64,000 nt of DNA from Phycisphaeraceae bacterium. GTDB taxonomy: Bacteria > Planctomycetota > Phycisphaerae > Phycisphaerales > Phycisphaeraceae. Where the stretch lies: the NCBI GenBank assembly GCA_002686995.1, contig NYZC01000333.1, positions 1 to 64,000 on the forward strand, read 5' to 3'. Within the stretch, counting starts at the first letter, position 1. Each line of letters starts with the position of its first letter. Shown in pieces: positions 54,534 through 63,798 of the stretch. A model generated the notes under the pieces. It saw only the letters and a list, made by a program, of their open reading frames with translations. It was not told where the DNA came from and did not search any database. The position numbers and the translations under genes are program-made.

Positions 54534-55511
54534 TCAAACGGGATTGAATTCCTCCCCCTCGACCGGACCGCGAGCCAGCCTCCCACCGTGCCTGCGGACA
54601 ATCAGCGGCACCCATCCCGCAAGCAGCGCCGCCAGCGCTCCGGGCTCGGGCACGATGCGCAGAATGGTCCCCGAGTCTCGCTGCCCGACGTACAAGGCGC
54701 CGTCCGGTCCGAACGCAATGCTCGTCAGCGGCTCGAAGCCCGAGCCGATCGTCGTCTTGTTTCCCTGCGCGTCGATGCGAACGATCGTGCCCGTCGGGTT
54801 GGTGGCCACGTAGAGATCGTTCCCCCAGATGCCGCCGGGCCCGATGGCCGGGCTGGGAACGGCCGGAACGTCATCCAGCGTCACGAACGGATAGGAGATT
54901 TCCGTCCCGTCAGCCTCGTAGTACCCGATCGTACCGTTCGTATACGCCGTGTAGAACCGGTTCTGCCCGTCGACGGCGATCTTGTGTGACCTGCGATTCG
55001 CTCCGCTCACGATCAGTTGATTCACCGTATAGGGCGCTGCGGCTCCGACGACCTCGTAAACGCCGTTCGGCGCCTGGGACGAATCCGCGAACAGCAAGCG
55101 ACCGTTGTTGTCGAAGGCCATGCCGTCCGCCTTTTCGGAGTACGTGACAAGGTTGGTCGCCGTCGCGCCGTCGATCCGCGATATGTACGCGCGTCCGCCG
55201 GCAATCACGCTGCCGGGGGTTCCCGAGAACGCGCCGACGCGGTCGACCTGCACCGAGATGGGTTCCGTGGGAAACAGCGGCCCGAACGTCTCGACCGGCG
55301 CGCCGCCCGGTCCGATGCGACGAATGAAGCTGTTCGGACCGCTCTTCGCGACGAAAAGCTCGCCTGCAGCATTGAACGAAAGCTGCATCGGCGGCGCCGG
55401 CACCGTGGCATAAGGCGAGAACGAGAAACCGGGGTCGAGCGTCTGGCCGAACGCGGAACCGGCGACGACGACGGCGATGAACAGAGACAGGGGGTCCTTC
55501 CAGCAGCGCAT
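54534..55511 (-). CDS. PEP-CTERM-tagged beta-propeller-like secreted protein
   Basis: 325 aa from ATG 55511 (AAAGGA upstream); the longer track start is not supported. Signal peptide (LSLFIAVVVAGSAFG), then NHL/SMP-30-like blades (PMQLSFNAAGELFVAKSG, GMAFDNNGRLLFADSS, SIAFGPDGALYVGQRDSG). The C-terminus has VPEPGALAALLAGWVPLIVRR, a PEP-CTERM sorting signal normally cut by an exosortase. Unusually, about 17 residues (HGGRLARGPVEGEEFNPV) follow the basic pair. No exosortase gene is in the window. Confidence 0.85.
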   Translation of the reverse strand: MRCWKDPLSLFIAVVVAGSAFGQTLDPGFSFSPYATVPAPPMQLSFNAAGELFVAKSGPNSFIRRIGPGGAPVETFGPLFPTEPISVQVDRVGAFSGTPGSVIAGGRAYISRIDGATATNLVTYSEKADGMAFDNNGRLLFADSSQAPNGVYEVVGAAAPYTVNQLIVSGANRRSHKIAVDGQNRFYTAYTNGTIGYYEADGTEISYPFVTLDDVPAVPSPAIGPGGIWGNDLYVATNPTGTIVRIDAQGNKTTIGSGFEPLTSIAFGPDGALYVGQRDSGTILRIVPEPGALAALLAGWVPLIVRRHGGRLARGPVEGEEFNPV

Positions 55512-55681
55512 CGTGAATCCTTTCAGATGGGAAACCTGGATGGAGATGCGATGACGCCGCAACCGGCGCGCATGCCCGGCCACCTGGAATCCTGCCGGAC
55601 CACCGATCGCAATCAGTTGATCGCGTCCCGCATCTCGCCGATCGTTCGCCGTGCGTTAACACGACTTGCCCAATTGAAAGG

Positions 55682-55711
55682 AAGGTAACGATCAGACTAA
55701 TGACGTGTCAA
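55682..55711 (-). promoter_or_regulatory. Candidate promoter for the PEP-CTERM gene
   Basis: On the minus strand a perfect TTGACA is followed after 18 bp by TACCTT (3 of 6 matches to -10), about 170 bp upstream of the start. Only the -35 is strong. Confidence 0.3.
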
Positions 55712-55736
55712 ACGGAAGCTGGCATGCTGTGGCGTA

Positions 55737-56249
55737 TCAGGACGGGAGCACATCGTCCGCGCCGGTGGCGCCCATCGATTCACGGATTTGCCGCTCGAGA
55801 CCGTGCGGAGAGTAATCGCGACGAACCGGAATCCTCAGGAGAGGGAGTCCAGCAACCCTTAGCGCCTCTTCGACGAAAACGTCTCGTTCCTTGCGATCTC
55901 GACGTGAATGTGACGCGTCATCCAATTCAATCGCCAACATCGGTCGGATCGATTCAAGTTCACAAAGAACAAAGTCGACATGCTTCGATCGAATTCTGTT
56001 GAAATAAGACTGCCGACGCTCGGTTCCGCGAGGAATGTACACCAGGTCGGCAAGGCGAACCATCGCAAAGACATGAAACCGACCACCAGCCACATCAAAA
56101 AGTGCATGAAAGAAAGAACGCTCCGCCTTCGTCAGAAGATAGTCCTTTCGCAGGTAGGGAAGAAGACCGGCCGCTTCTCCTGACGCCTGATTGATTCCCA
56201 GGAATCGAAGTACCGAAGGCAGGCAGCCTTGTGAAGCTTCGCGGGCCAT
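55737..56249 (-). CDS. DUF2726 domain protein (nuclease-like)
   Basis: 170 aa. LLTKAERSFFHALFDVAGGRFHVFAMVRLADLV and VDFVLCELESIRPMLAIELDDASHSRRDRKERDVFVEEAL with AGLPLLRIP are the DUF2726 signature. The D-x-n-ELD arrangement resembles PD-(D/E)xK nuclease folds, so a nucleic-acid-cleaving role is possible (inference). No membrane segment. The base composition is visibly lower in GC than its neighbours. Lies just downstream of prfB. Confidence 0.75.
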   Translation of the reverse strand: MAREASQGCLPSVLRFLGINQASGEAAGLLPYLRKDYLLTKAERSFFHALFDVAGGRFHVFAMVRLADLVYIPRGTERRQSYFNRIRSKHVDFVLCELESIRPMLAIELDDASHSRRDRKERDVFVEEALRVAGLPLLRIPVRRDYSPHGLERQIRESMGATGADDVLPS

Positions 56250-56292
56250 ACGATTGTCTTGTTACGCCAAATCGGACCGGATTCGGATGCCC

Positions 56293-57418
56293 TTACCCGC
56301 TCCCGGCCTTCGCCCTTCGCTTCAGCTCCGCGTCGATGAACCCCATCACGTCGCCGTCCAGGACGCGCTGCGGATTGCCCATCTCGAAGCTCGTCCGGTG
56401 GTCCTTCACGCGGTTGTCATAGATGACGTAGCTGCGGATCTGCGTGCCCCAACCCATGTCGAGCTTGCCGCCGGTCGCCGCGGTAAGCTCGGCCTGGCGC
56501 TTCTGCTCCTCGAGAAGCTCGAGACGGCCGCGGAGAATGGAGATCGCGCGCTTCTTGTTCTGCTCGAGCTTGCGCTCGACCGAGCAGACGATCATGATCG
56601 ACGTCGGCTTGTGCACGAGTCGGACCGCGGTCGCCAGCTTGTTGACGTTCTGGCCACCGGGCCCCGACGAGCGTGCGAACGGCGTGATCTCCAGGTCGTT
56701 ATCGTCGATTTCGAGCTCACCGTCGTCGTCGAACTCGGGCACGACCTCGACCGCGGCGAAGCTCGTCTGCCGCTTGCCCTGCGCGTTGAACGGCGACACC
56801 CGCGCGAGCCGGTGCGTGCCGCGCTCCGCCGAGAGGTATCCGTACACCATCGGACCCTTGATGTAGAGCGTGACGTCCTTGAGTCCGGCCTCCTCGCCGA
56901 TCGTCTTGTCGACTTCAGTGGCCTTCCAGCGCATCTGGTCGCAGCAGCGCAGGTACATGCGCATCAGCATCTCGGTCCAGTCCTGGGCTTCGGTCCCGCC
57001 CTCGCGCGAGTAGATGGAAAGGTAACAGTTGCGCGCGTCGTACTTGCCCGACAGCAGCGACATCGACTCGACGCGATCGATGTCGGTCCGCAGCGCGGCG
57101 ATCGACTGGTCGACCTCGGCCCGCGTGTCCTGGTCGTCGGCCTCTTCGGCCATCTCCCACAGCAGCGCGGCCTCCTCGATGGCCTCGCCGGCCTGCTCGA
57201 CCGGCTCGATCTGAGCTTTGATCGCCTTGAGCTGCGCGACGGTGTCGTTCGCCTTCTTGGGATCGTCCCAGAATTCCGGCGCGTTCATCTTCGCTTCAAG
57301 CTGCTGGAGCTCGGACTGCTTCTGGTCGCAGTTAAAGAGAGTCGCGGATCGTTAAAATCCGCGCCTGCAGGTCCTTCAGGAGAGAAGGAATATTCTCGTT
57401 CTGGAAGGTCTCGCCCAT
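56293..57418 (-). CDS. prfB: Peptide chain release factor 2, programmed +1 frameshift
   Basis: Terminates translation at UGA/UAA. Frame 0 runs from ATG 57418 for 28 codons ([18 protein letters not shown]) to an in-frame TAA at 57332-57334. Skipping one base (T 57334) at CTT-TAA-C joins the frame to [25 protein letters not shown], giving about 374 aa, a normal RF2 length. The RF2 stop-recognition SPF ([10 protein letters not shown]) and catalytic GGQ ([11 protein letters not shown]) are present. The usual site is CUU-UGA-C with an AGGGGG-like element; here the stop is UAA and no SD-like element is seen. A GCGGAT/ATCCGC hairpin lies six bases upstream of the CTT. Confidence 0.93.
57335..57362 (-). 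promoter_or_regulatory. prfB recoding site with upstream hairpin
   Basis: The coding strand reads GCGGAT-TTTAACG-ATCCGC (6-bp stem, 7-base loop), GACTCT, then the slippery CTT before TAA C. Frames on both sides match RF2, so the shift is real; what stimulates it is open. Confidence 0.8.
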
Positions 57419-57487
57419 GTGGGCATGCTAACCGGTCTGAAGACGGCGGTCCAGGGGCGAGGGCGGAGGGGAAAAATCAAGCTATTC

Positions 57488-57570
57488 GTCATTAGCCCAT
57501 CGTTATTCTTCAATTCGGACTCGGTGTCCGGCGCGCGTCCGAAATGAACAATAACGATTGGCTTAATGAC
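57488..57570. repeat. Long imperfect inverted repeat before the FUN14-like gene
   Basis: gtcattagcccatcgttatt (57488-57507) pairs with aataacgattggcttaatgac (57550-57570) with about one mismatch and one bulge. An inner ttcggac/gtccgaa stem extends the hairpin. agcttaatgacta is then directly repeated. The region covers several candidate start codons of the next gene. Confidence 0.75.
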
Positions 57571-57598
57571 TAATAGCTTAATGACTAGAATGATCTCC

Positions 57599-58144
57599 AT
57601 GAAAGACGCCGCGACGGACAAACCCGTTCGGCTGGCGCTGCCCGGCTGGAAAAAGGGGCTGCTCATCGGCTCCGTCGCGATGATGGTCGTCGGCGGCGCC
57701 GCGACGCTGGCGGGAACGCTCCTCTCGGATGGGGGCGCCGCGCCCGCTTCGAACCGCAATCCTGCACTGCCGATGCCGCACGGGTTCGCCGCCGAGGTGA
57801 CAACGGACGAATCCGCCGATGACGGTGAGCCCGAGGAGGGCAGCATCTGGTCGCCGTTCATCTTCAGGATGGGCTTCAGCTTCTTCGTGGGCTTCTGCAT
57901 CGCGTACGCCGTGCGCACGTTCTTCAAGATCACGATGCTCGTCGCGGGCGTCGTGCTGCTCGCGATCTTCGGGCTCCAGTACGCCGGCGTGGTGGACGTC
58001 GACTGGCAGGCCATGAAAGGACACTTCGATAACATTTCGGGATGGCTGCTCGACCAGGTCAGCAGCTTCCGCGGTTTCATCTCGGGCATGCTGCCCTCGA
58101 GCGCCGCCGGCGCCGCGGGGATGGTGATCGGGTTGAAGAGGTAG
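57599..58144 (+). CDS. FUN14-like small membrane protein
   Basis: 181 aa from ATG 57599; the track start at 57566 lies inside the inverted/direct repeats and is less likely. Membrane segments GLLIGSVAMMVVGGAATLAGTLL, FRMGFSFFVGFCIAYAVRTFF and ITMLVAGVVLLAIFGLQYAGVV, then DVDWQAMKGHFDNISGWL. The last parts match bacterial FUN14-domain proteins by eye. Function unknown. It ends two bases before the next gene. Confidence 0.65.
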   Translation: MKDAATDKPVRLALPGWKKGLLIGSVAMMVVGGAATLAGTLLSDGGAAPASNRNPALPMPHGFAAEVTTDESADDGEPEEGSIWSPFIFRMGFSFFVGFCIAYAVRTFFKITMLVAGVVLLAIFGLQYAGVVDVDWQAMKGHFDNISGWLLDQVSSFRGFISGMLPSSAAGAAGMVIGLKR

Positions 58145-58146
58145 CC

Positions 58147-60129
58147 TTGGATCTTCTTGCAGACGGCGCGAACCTGCAGTTCGAGCTGATGCGCGCCAAG
58201 CCGGCCGCGCAGCTTCGTGATATTCCGTTTGGCGAGATGGCGTCACCGTCCCGAGTGACCGACAACGGTTTTCGAGTCGCCTTCGAATCGGGATGCACGC
58301 TTCTCGTGACGCTCGATCCGCGCTCCGGCCCGTTCCGCGCCGGCGTCTGCACGATCGAATCGTGCGACGTCGACGAGCCGTTCATCATCGTGATCCGTGC
58401 AAACCTGCGCAATCGCACGCGTCCTTACTTCATGGTGCCCGGCACGCTCTACGGCACGAACAACGCGGATCGAGGCGTCATCGGCGACCACCCGCTCGAA
58501 ACGGGCAGCGATCCCAAGCTGACCTGGCGCGGCAATCGCGTCAAACGATTCTTCTCGCACAGCTGGCACTTCCGGGCCGACCATGGCAGCGTGCCTTCCG
58601 TCAGCGCCAACTTCGACGGTCGTTTCGTCGCGCTCGGCATCGAGGAGGCCTCGCAAGCGCCCTCGGGCAACTGGGTCTACAACGGGCTGGGCCTCTGGAC
58701 CAGCGCCGAACATGGTGATTCCATATCGATCACGATCGGGGCACTGGATTGGCCCGGCCGCTTCACGTCCCACCAGTTCCGCTCGGGTCGGGTGTTCGAG
58801 CCGCTGACGCGCGACACAGCGACCGGGATGTCGTGCCGCATCGGCTTCCACGCAAGTCTTGCCGACGACCTGTTCGCATACGAACCATTCATCGCTGCCT
58901 GGTACGACCGCATCCACGAACCGCCGCGCCCTGGCGCGGACCTCGAAATCGCGATGCGCGACGTCGCCGGCGCGCTGGTCGAGGACGGCATCGATCCGGA
59001 AATGAACTACTTCCACATGTTCATGACGCCGGACGGCATCTGCGACTCAGTGACGCTCCTGGCCTGGGCCGGCGTGCTGCAGATCGCCCGACCGCTGCGG
59101 CGCGTCGCGCAGTGGCTGGACGAGCAGGCGTGGGTCGACCGGATGACCGACATGATCGATCGCGCGATCGCCGAGTCGGTCAGTCCCGACAACGGCCTGT
59201 TCCTCGACACCGTGCACCACGGCAAGTGGAAGCCGAATACGTGGTGGCCCGGCATCGGGCAGGCCGCCCTGGTGAACGGCCATGCCTGCTACCTGCTCAT
59301 GAAGCTCGCCAGCGACACGGACGGGCGGCCGGCGTGGGCCGACACCGCCCAGGAGGTGCTCGCGCGCATGGTGACGCATCAGCGCGACGACGGACGTTTC
59401 CCTGGCGGCTTCGATCCCGAGCACGGCGCGCCGACGACGTACGAGACATTCGGCGGATGCTTCCTGGTCGCGCCCCTGCTCCTGATGCACGCGCGCGCTA
59501 CGAATCCGAACGCCCGCGACGCGGCGATCAGGGCCATCGAGCATTACTGGAACGAGTTCACCCGCCTTGAATGGGTCGGCACCGACATGGACTGCGCCGG
59601 CGCTGTCGACAGCGGATCAAGCTATGCCCTCGTCCGCGCGCTGGTCGAACTTCATCGACAGGAGGGTGGTGAGGAGGTGCTCGACCGGATCGGGCACGTG
59701 CTGCACTATGCCTTTACCTATCGCCTGGGACACAACACGCGTCATCGGCACGCGCCGTGCGACTGGTCGAGCTGCGGGTCGAAAGTCACCAGCACGCAGA
59801 ACGTCCACCTCGACGCGATGGGCGGCGAGGTGCTCGAGGATCTGCTCTACTTCCTCGGTCAGCGCGACGATTCGTACCTGCGCCGGCGCCTTGCCGACTC
59901 ACTGGCGTGGGCGCGCCAGGCCTACAACCGCACCGAGGCGGAGTACGGCTGGGGCAAGGTCGGATACGTGACAGAGCAGTTCTATCACACGTATGACTAC
60001 TACCAGAGCTATGTCGGCGACGGCGCGGTATGGGTGGGATACTTTCCGTGGGCCGCGGGTTCACTGCTGAACGCGTTCCTGGTCGAAGCGATGGGACAGG
60101 GTGTGACGCACGGGGAAGGCACTCGGTGA
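58147..60129 (+). CDS. Putative six-hairpin glycosidase-like protein
   Basis: 660 aa from TTG 58147, with AGAGG upstream; ATG 58189 is the alternative. No signal peptide, so probably cytoplasmic. An N-terminal beta-rich domain (about 1-250) precedes a helical toroid-like part (about 270-650) with repeats such as TYETFGGCFLVAPLLLMHARA and DSGSSYALVRALVELHRQEGG. WWPGIGQAALVNGHACYLLMKLA and QRDDGRFPGGFDPEHG resemble six-hairpin (alpha/alpha)6 glycosidases. Substrate and exact family not identified. Confidence 0.55.
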   Translation: MDLLADGANLQFELMRAKPAAQLRDIPFGEMASPSRVTDNGFRVAFESGCTLLVTLDPRSGPFRAGVCTIESCDVDEPFIIVIRANLRNRTRPYFMVPGTLYGTNNADRGVIGDHPLETGSDPKLTWRGNRVKRFFSHSWHFRADHGSVPSVSANFDGRFVALGIEEASQAPSGNWVYNGLGLWTSAEHGDSISITIGALDWPGRFTSHQFRSGRVFEPLTRDTATGMSCRIGFHASLADDLFAYEPFIAAWYDRIHEPPRPGADLEIAMRDVAGALVEDGIDPEMNYFHMFMTPDGICDSVTLLAWAGVLQIARPLRRVAQWLDEQAWVDRMTDMIDRAIAESVSPDNGLFLDTVHHGKWKPNTWWPGIGQAALVNGHACYLLMKLASDTDGRPAWADTAQEVLARMVTHQRDDGRFPGGFDPEHGAPTTYETFGGCFLVAPLLLMHARATNPNARDAAIRAIEHYWNEFTRLEWVGTDMDCAGAVDSGSSYALVRALVELHRQEGGEEVLDRIGHVLHYAFTYRLGHNTRHRHAPCDWSSCGSKVTSTQNVHLDAMGGEVLEDLLYFLGQRDDSYLRRRLADSLAWARQAYNRTEAEYGWGKVGYVTEQFYHTYDYYQSYVGDGAVWVGYFPWAAGSLLNAFLVEAMGQGVTHGEGTR

Positions 60130-60200
60130 ACACCGCCAATCGAGTTTTGATCATCACCAGCTAGTCGTCAGAGCCGGTCGGTCAAAGGAACCGCAACACC

Positions 60201-62498
60201 ATGCGCGTGTCATCTTCCACCCTCTGCATCCGGATCCTGCTCGCCTGCATCGCCGCCCTCGCTCCCGCTCGCGCCGTCGCGTCGGCATCGGACGAGACCC
60301 TCGTCCTCGCCCGGGATGGCACGACGAACCATTCGATCGTGATCGCCGCCGACGCGGCGCCGCAGATCGTCAAGGCCGCCGAGGAGCTGTCGTATTTCCT
60401 CGAACGCATGACCCGCGCCAAGTTCGCCGTCCGGCGGGATGACACGCCGAAGGCGGAGCACGAGATCGTCCTCGGCCCGACGAACCGCAAGGCGCTGGCC
60501 GACGTGCCGGAAGCGCTGCAGCCGAGCGCCTGGGAAGGCTTCGTCATCCTCCCCGAGGACAGGAGCCTCTACATCATGGGCGGCCAGATTCCCCGAGGGA
60601 CGCTCTACGGGGTCTACGACTTCCTGGAGCAGGACCTGGGTGTGCGCTTCCTGGCGCCGGAGGCCAACCACGTTCCGCGCCGAGCCGTGCTGCACGTACC
60701 GGTTCGCGCGCGGGTCTACGATCCGCCGTTCGAGTATCGCGCCCATTTCCCGCCGAACAACCAGCGGCGCGGCTATGGCGAGTGGACGGGGCGCAGCCGC
60801 ATCAACAGCATCGCGCAGGGATACGGACACGTGAGGCGCGTCGGTCACACCGTGCACACTTTCCATTACCTCGTGCCGCCCAGCCCGCACTTCGACGAGA
60901 ACCGCGAGATGTTCGCCCTGATCAACGGCAAGCGCACGCCGCGCGAGCTGTGCCTGAGCCATCCGGAAACCCTGCGCGTCGCGACGCGCAAGGTCCTGGA
61001 CTGGGCGGAGGGAGCGCCGGACGACCCGGGCATTCGCAGCATCATTCAAGTCAGCCAGAACGACACCGGCTCGACCGGCTGTAAGTGTCCCCGCTGCGCC
61101 GCCGCTGACGCGGAAGAAGGAGCGCAGTTCACCGGACAGCTCATCCGCTTCGTGAACGCGATCGCCCGCGTGGTCGGCCGCGACCATCCGCAGATCTACG
61201 TGGAGACGCTGGCGTATCACCGATCGGAGTACCCGCCGCAGAAAGCGGTGGCCGAGCCGAACGTGGCGATCTGGTTCGCGCCGATCGGCCAGGACCTCGG
61301 ACGGCCGCTGGACGAGCAGCCGAAGCACTGGAACAACCTGCAAGGCTGGCGCCGTGCCACCGGGCGCATCTTCGTCTGGGACTACACGCAGGGCTTCCAC
61401 GATCTGCTGGCGCCGTTTCCCTCGCTCTGGACCGTGGCACGCAACATCCAGCTCTACGCCGAGAACGGCGCGCAGGGCTACATGCCACAGCAGCCGACCA
61501 GTGACGGCACCGAGATGCGCTACCTGCGCAACTACATGATGGCGCAGCTCCAGTGGCGACCGGACCAGGACTACCGGAGGCTGGCCGAGGAGTTCTGCCG
61601 CCTCTACTACGGCCTCCGGGCCGGCGCGCAGATCATGCAGTACGTCGATCTGCTGCACGACTCATTCCAGCGGGCGAACCTGCCGCTGAACCGGCACGGC
61701 AGCTTCAAGGATGACGCGTTCGTCGTCGAGGCCGATCGGATTCTCACCCGCGCGTCCGAGATGGCGGAGCTGCCGGAGCAGGCACGGCGCATCGCCGAGT
61801 TCAGGCTGCCGATATGGCGCCTGATGCTCATCCAGGCTTTCGGGCGGCACGGCAAGGTGATGTCGCTTCCGCAACAGTGGTGGCACCGGCAGTTCGAGGA
61901 GGGCGCCGACGACTCGGAAGACTTCAGCGCCACGACCGATTTCGGCAATTGGCAGGAGGTGCGGATCCCGATCATCCCGGCGGCGGACTACGACAAGGGG
62001 GGCGGCCTCGGACCCGGCTGGTACGGCACGAGCTTCAACCTGGCCGACGCCGGCGGAGCACCGCTGGCGCTGCACTTCGAGTCGATGCAGGGAACCTGGG
62101 ACGTCTGGATCGACGGCAGGTCGGTGGCCACGGCGATGCCGTCCGGTCTCGGTCTCTATCGGGAGAAGGAGGTGCCGTACGTGCGGATCGGCGACGGCCT
62201 GTCGCCCGGACACCACGTGATCGTGGTGCGCGTCCGCGGCGGCTCGGGATTCTACAAGGCCGAGCAGTACCAGAACCCACGCTTCACGACCGCGGACGCC
62301 GCGACGATCGTGGACATGTCCCAACCGCTGCCGCCGGCTTTGCGCGCGGCCGCCGAGGGCTTCCTGCCCGCCTGCTCGGGCGCGGGCCTCGTGCGCATCT
62401 CCTACGGCTACGGACCGACGCCGACGACGTATCTGAAGGATCTGCTGTGGCCCAAGGTGCGCTTCCTGCTGACGCACGGGAATGCGCAGCGTCGCTGA
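60201..62498 (+). CDS. DUF4838 protein with GH67-like N-terminal domain
   Basis: 765 aa, secreted (signal IRILLACIAALAPARAVASA). An N-terminal domain (VKAAEELSYFLERMTRAKF, LGPTNRKAL, GGQIPRGTLYGVYDFLEQDLGVRFLAPE) matches the alpha-glucuronidase N-terminal type. The central DUF4838 (VSQNDTGSTGCKCPRCAAADAEEGAQ, VWDYTQGFHDLLAPFPSLWTVARN) contains a C-x-C-x2-C pair, and a C-terminal beta-sandwich (WYGTSFNLADAGGAPLALHFESM) may bind carbohydrate. Likely a polysaccharide-active enzyme; the reaction is unproven. Confidence 0.8.
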   Translation: MRVSSSTLCIRILLACIAALAPARAVASASDETLVLARDGTTNHSIVIAADAAPQIVKAAEELSYFLERMTRAKFAVRRDDTPKAEHEIVLGPTNRKALADVPEALQPSAWEGFVILPEDRSLYIMGGQIPRGTLYGVYDFLEQDLGVRFLAPEANHVPRRAVLHVPVRARVYDPPFEYRAHFPPNNQRRGYGEWTGRSRINSIAQGYGHVRRVGHTVHTFHYLVPPSPHFDENREMFALINGKRTPRELCLSHPETLRVATRKVLDWAEGAPDDPGIRSIIQVSQNDTGSTGCKCPRCAAADAEEGAQFTGQLIRFVNAIARVVGRDHPQIYVETLAYHRSEYPPQKAVAEPNVAIWFAPIGQDLGRPLDEQPKHWNNLQGWRRATGRIFVWDYTQGFHDLLAPFPSLWTVARNIQLYAENGAQGYMPQQPTSDGTEMRYLRNYMMAQLQWRPDQDYRRLAEEFCRLYYGLRAGAQIMQYVDLLHDSFQRANLPLNRHGSFKDDAFVVEADRILTRASEMAELPEQARRIAEFRLPIWRLMLIQAFGRHGKVMSLPQQWWHRQFEEGADDSEDFSATTDFGNWQEVRIPIIPAADYDKGGGLGPGWYGTSFNLADAGGAPLALHFESMQGTWDVWIDGRSVATAMPSGLGLYREKEVPYVRIGDGLSPGHHVIVVRVRGGSGFYKAEQYQNPRFTTADAATIVDMSQPLPPALRAAAEGFLPACSGAGLVRISYGYGPTPTTYLKDLLWPKVRFLLTHGNAQRR

Positions 62499-62549
62499 CG
62501 TGACGCGAACGAAGTGCGTGGATTTCTCCCATCCCACGCAGGGCGGCTC

Positions 62550-63728
62550 CTATCCCGTCGCCACCGAACGCGGCGCGAAGAACCCTCCCTTCGACACTTC
62601 CTCGCGTGACGGCGGCTTCCAGCGCAGCACCGAAAGCTTTACGTGATCCGTGTTGCGCCCGTCATGCACCGTCACGATCGTGTCGTCGGGCAGCACGACC
62701 GAATTGGCGTAGAGCCCACCGTGGTGAAGCTCGTACACCGTCCGACTCCACGTCTCGCCCTCGTCAAGACTCACCATGACGCGTTGGCCGAATCGCTTGC
62801 CGTCCACCTCCGTCTTGTGTCCGAACGCAAGAATCACCATGCCGTCGGACAGGCGGATCAGGCATCCGGTCTGCTGCAGCCAGCCCGTGACCAGCATCGG
62901 CGCGCTCCACGTCACGCCTCCGTCGTCGGACTTCATGATTGCTGTCTGCTTGAATACGCTGTGTCCGCCGACCTTGTTGCTCATGTCCATCGGCGAAGCG
63001 AGATCCGGCGGATCGGCCGGAAGCTTCACGCGCTGAAAGCGCGTCGCTGCCAGGAGCCCTCCTGACGGCAGCGAAAGAACATCGGATTCACACGTGTAGT
63101 TTCCGAGGTTGCCGATCGCCTGCCATGTTTTGCCTTCGTCCGCCGAGCGATACATCAACGACCGGAAGTACCACTCGGACTGAGGCATGAGATGGTCCGG
63201 CGTCGACTGCTGCCACGTCTCCATCGGCACCGCGATCGAACCGTCGTCAAGGCGCGCGAACCGGGCGCGGCCCGTGCCCACACAGTTGTACGGCGACGGC
63301 GGGTGGACACGGATGCGCGGCGACCAGGTGCGCCCGTCGTCCTCCGAGCGCATTACGTACATCCAGGCCTGGTGGCTTTCGTCCTGCCAGTCCGCATGGT
63401 CGCGACCGTCGTTGTGCTGAATCGTGAAATGGACCAGCAGCGTGCCGGCCGTGGTGACGCCCACGCCGTCATGCGTCACCGACTTGAGGTGGCGACCCTC
63501 CGGGATGGCGCCGTCGACGGGCACGCGACACTTCACCGACCAGGTACGACCGCCATCGGTCGAGTGGAGGAGCGTGTCCTCGGCATTCGTGAGAAGCGTG
63601 CCGTCGGCGCTGGAAACGATGACCGGCTGGCTCGAAGCGAAATCGGTATGAATCGATTCGCACGGCCAGGGCGCCATCGGGCCTTCGAATATCTCGGCAA
63701 CTTCCGGGTAGTAAGAGGTCCAGATCAT
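62550..63728 (-). CDS. BNR/Asp-box exo-sialidase-like protein
   Basis: 392 aa from ATG 63728 (MIWTSYYPEVAEIF). At least five Asp-box motifs: HSTDGGRTWSV, RSEDDGRTWSP, RSADEGKTWQA, KSDDGGVTWSA, SLDEGETWSR, so a six-bladed propeller is expected. No signal peptide is visible. Sialidase-family fold, but planctomycetes use it for varied sugars, so substrate is open. Converges with the DUF4838 gene. Confidence 0.8.
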   Translation of the reverse strand: MIWTSYYPEVAEIFEGPMAPWPCESIHTDFASSQPVIVSSADGTLLTNAEDTLLHSTDGGRTWSVKCRVPVDGAIPEGRHLKSVTHDGVGVTTAGTLLVHFTIQHNDGRDHADWQDESHQAWMYVMRSEDDGRTWSPRIRVHPPSPYNCVGTGRARFARLDDGSIAVPMETWQQSTPDHLMPQSEWYFRSLMYRSADEGKTWQAIGNLGNYTCESDVLSLPSGGLLAATRFQRVKLPADPPDLASPMDMSNKVGGHSVFKQTAIMKSDDGGVTWSAPMLVTGWLQQTGCLIRLSDGMVILAFGHKTEVDGKRFGQRVMVSLDEGETWSRTVYELHHGGLYANSVVLPDDTIVTVHDGRNTDHVKLSVLRWKPPSREEVSKGGFFAPRSVATG

Positions 63729-63798
63729 GCTGGTTTCCTGGGTTCGTGGTGCATGAACTCTCCGCACTCTTCATGGGCACAGAGGGCCGGCCACGTCG

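Noticed and set aside
52464-54989. 841-aa plus-strand ORF
   Set aside because: Antisense shadow of the TPR protein and part of the PEP-CTERM gene.
57335-57418. Separate small ORF upstream of prfB, or a sequencing error
   Set aside because: The 28 codons end at CTT TAA C, exactly where RF2 genes shift, and the joined product matches RF2 length and motifs.
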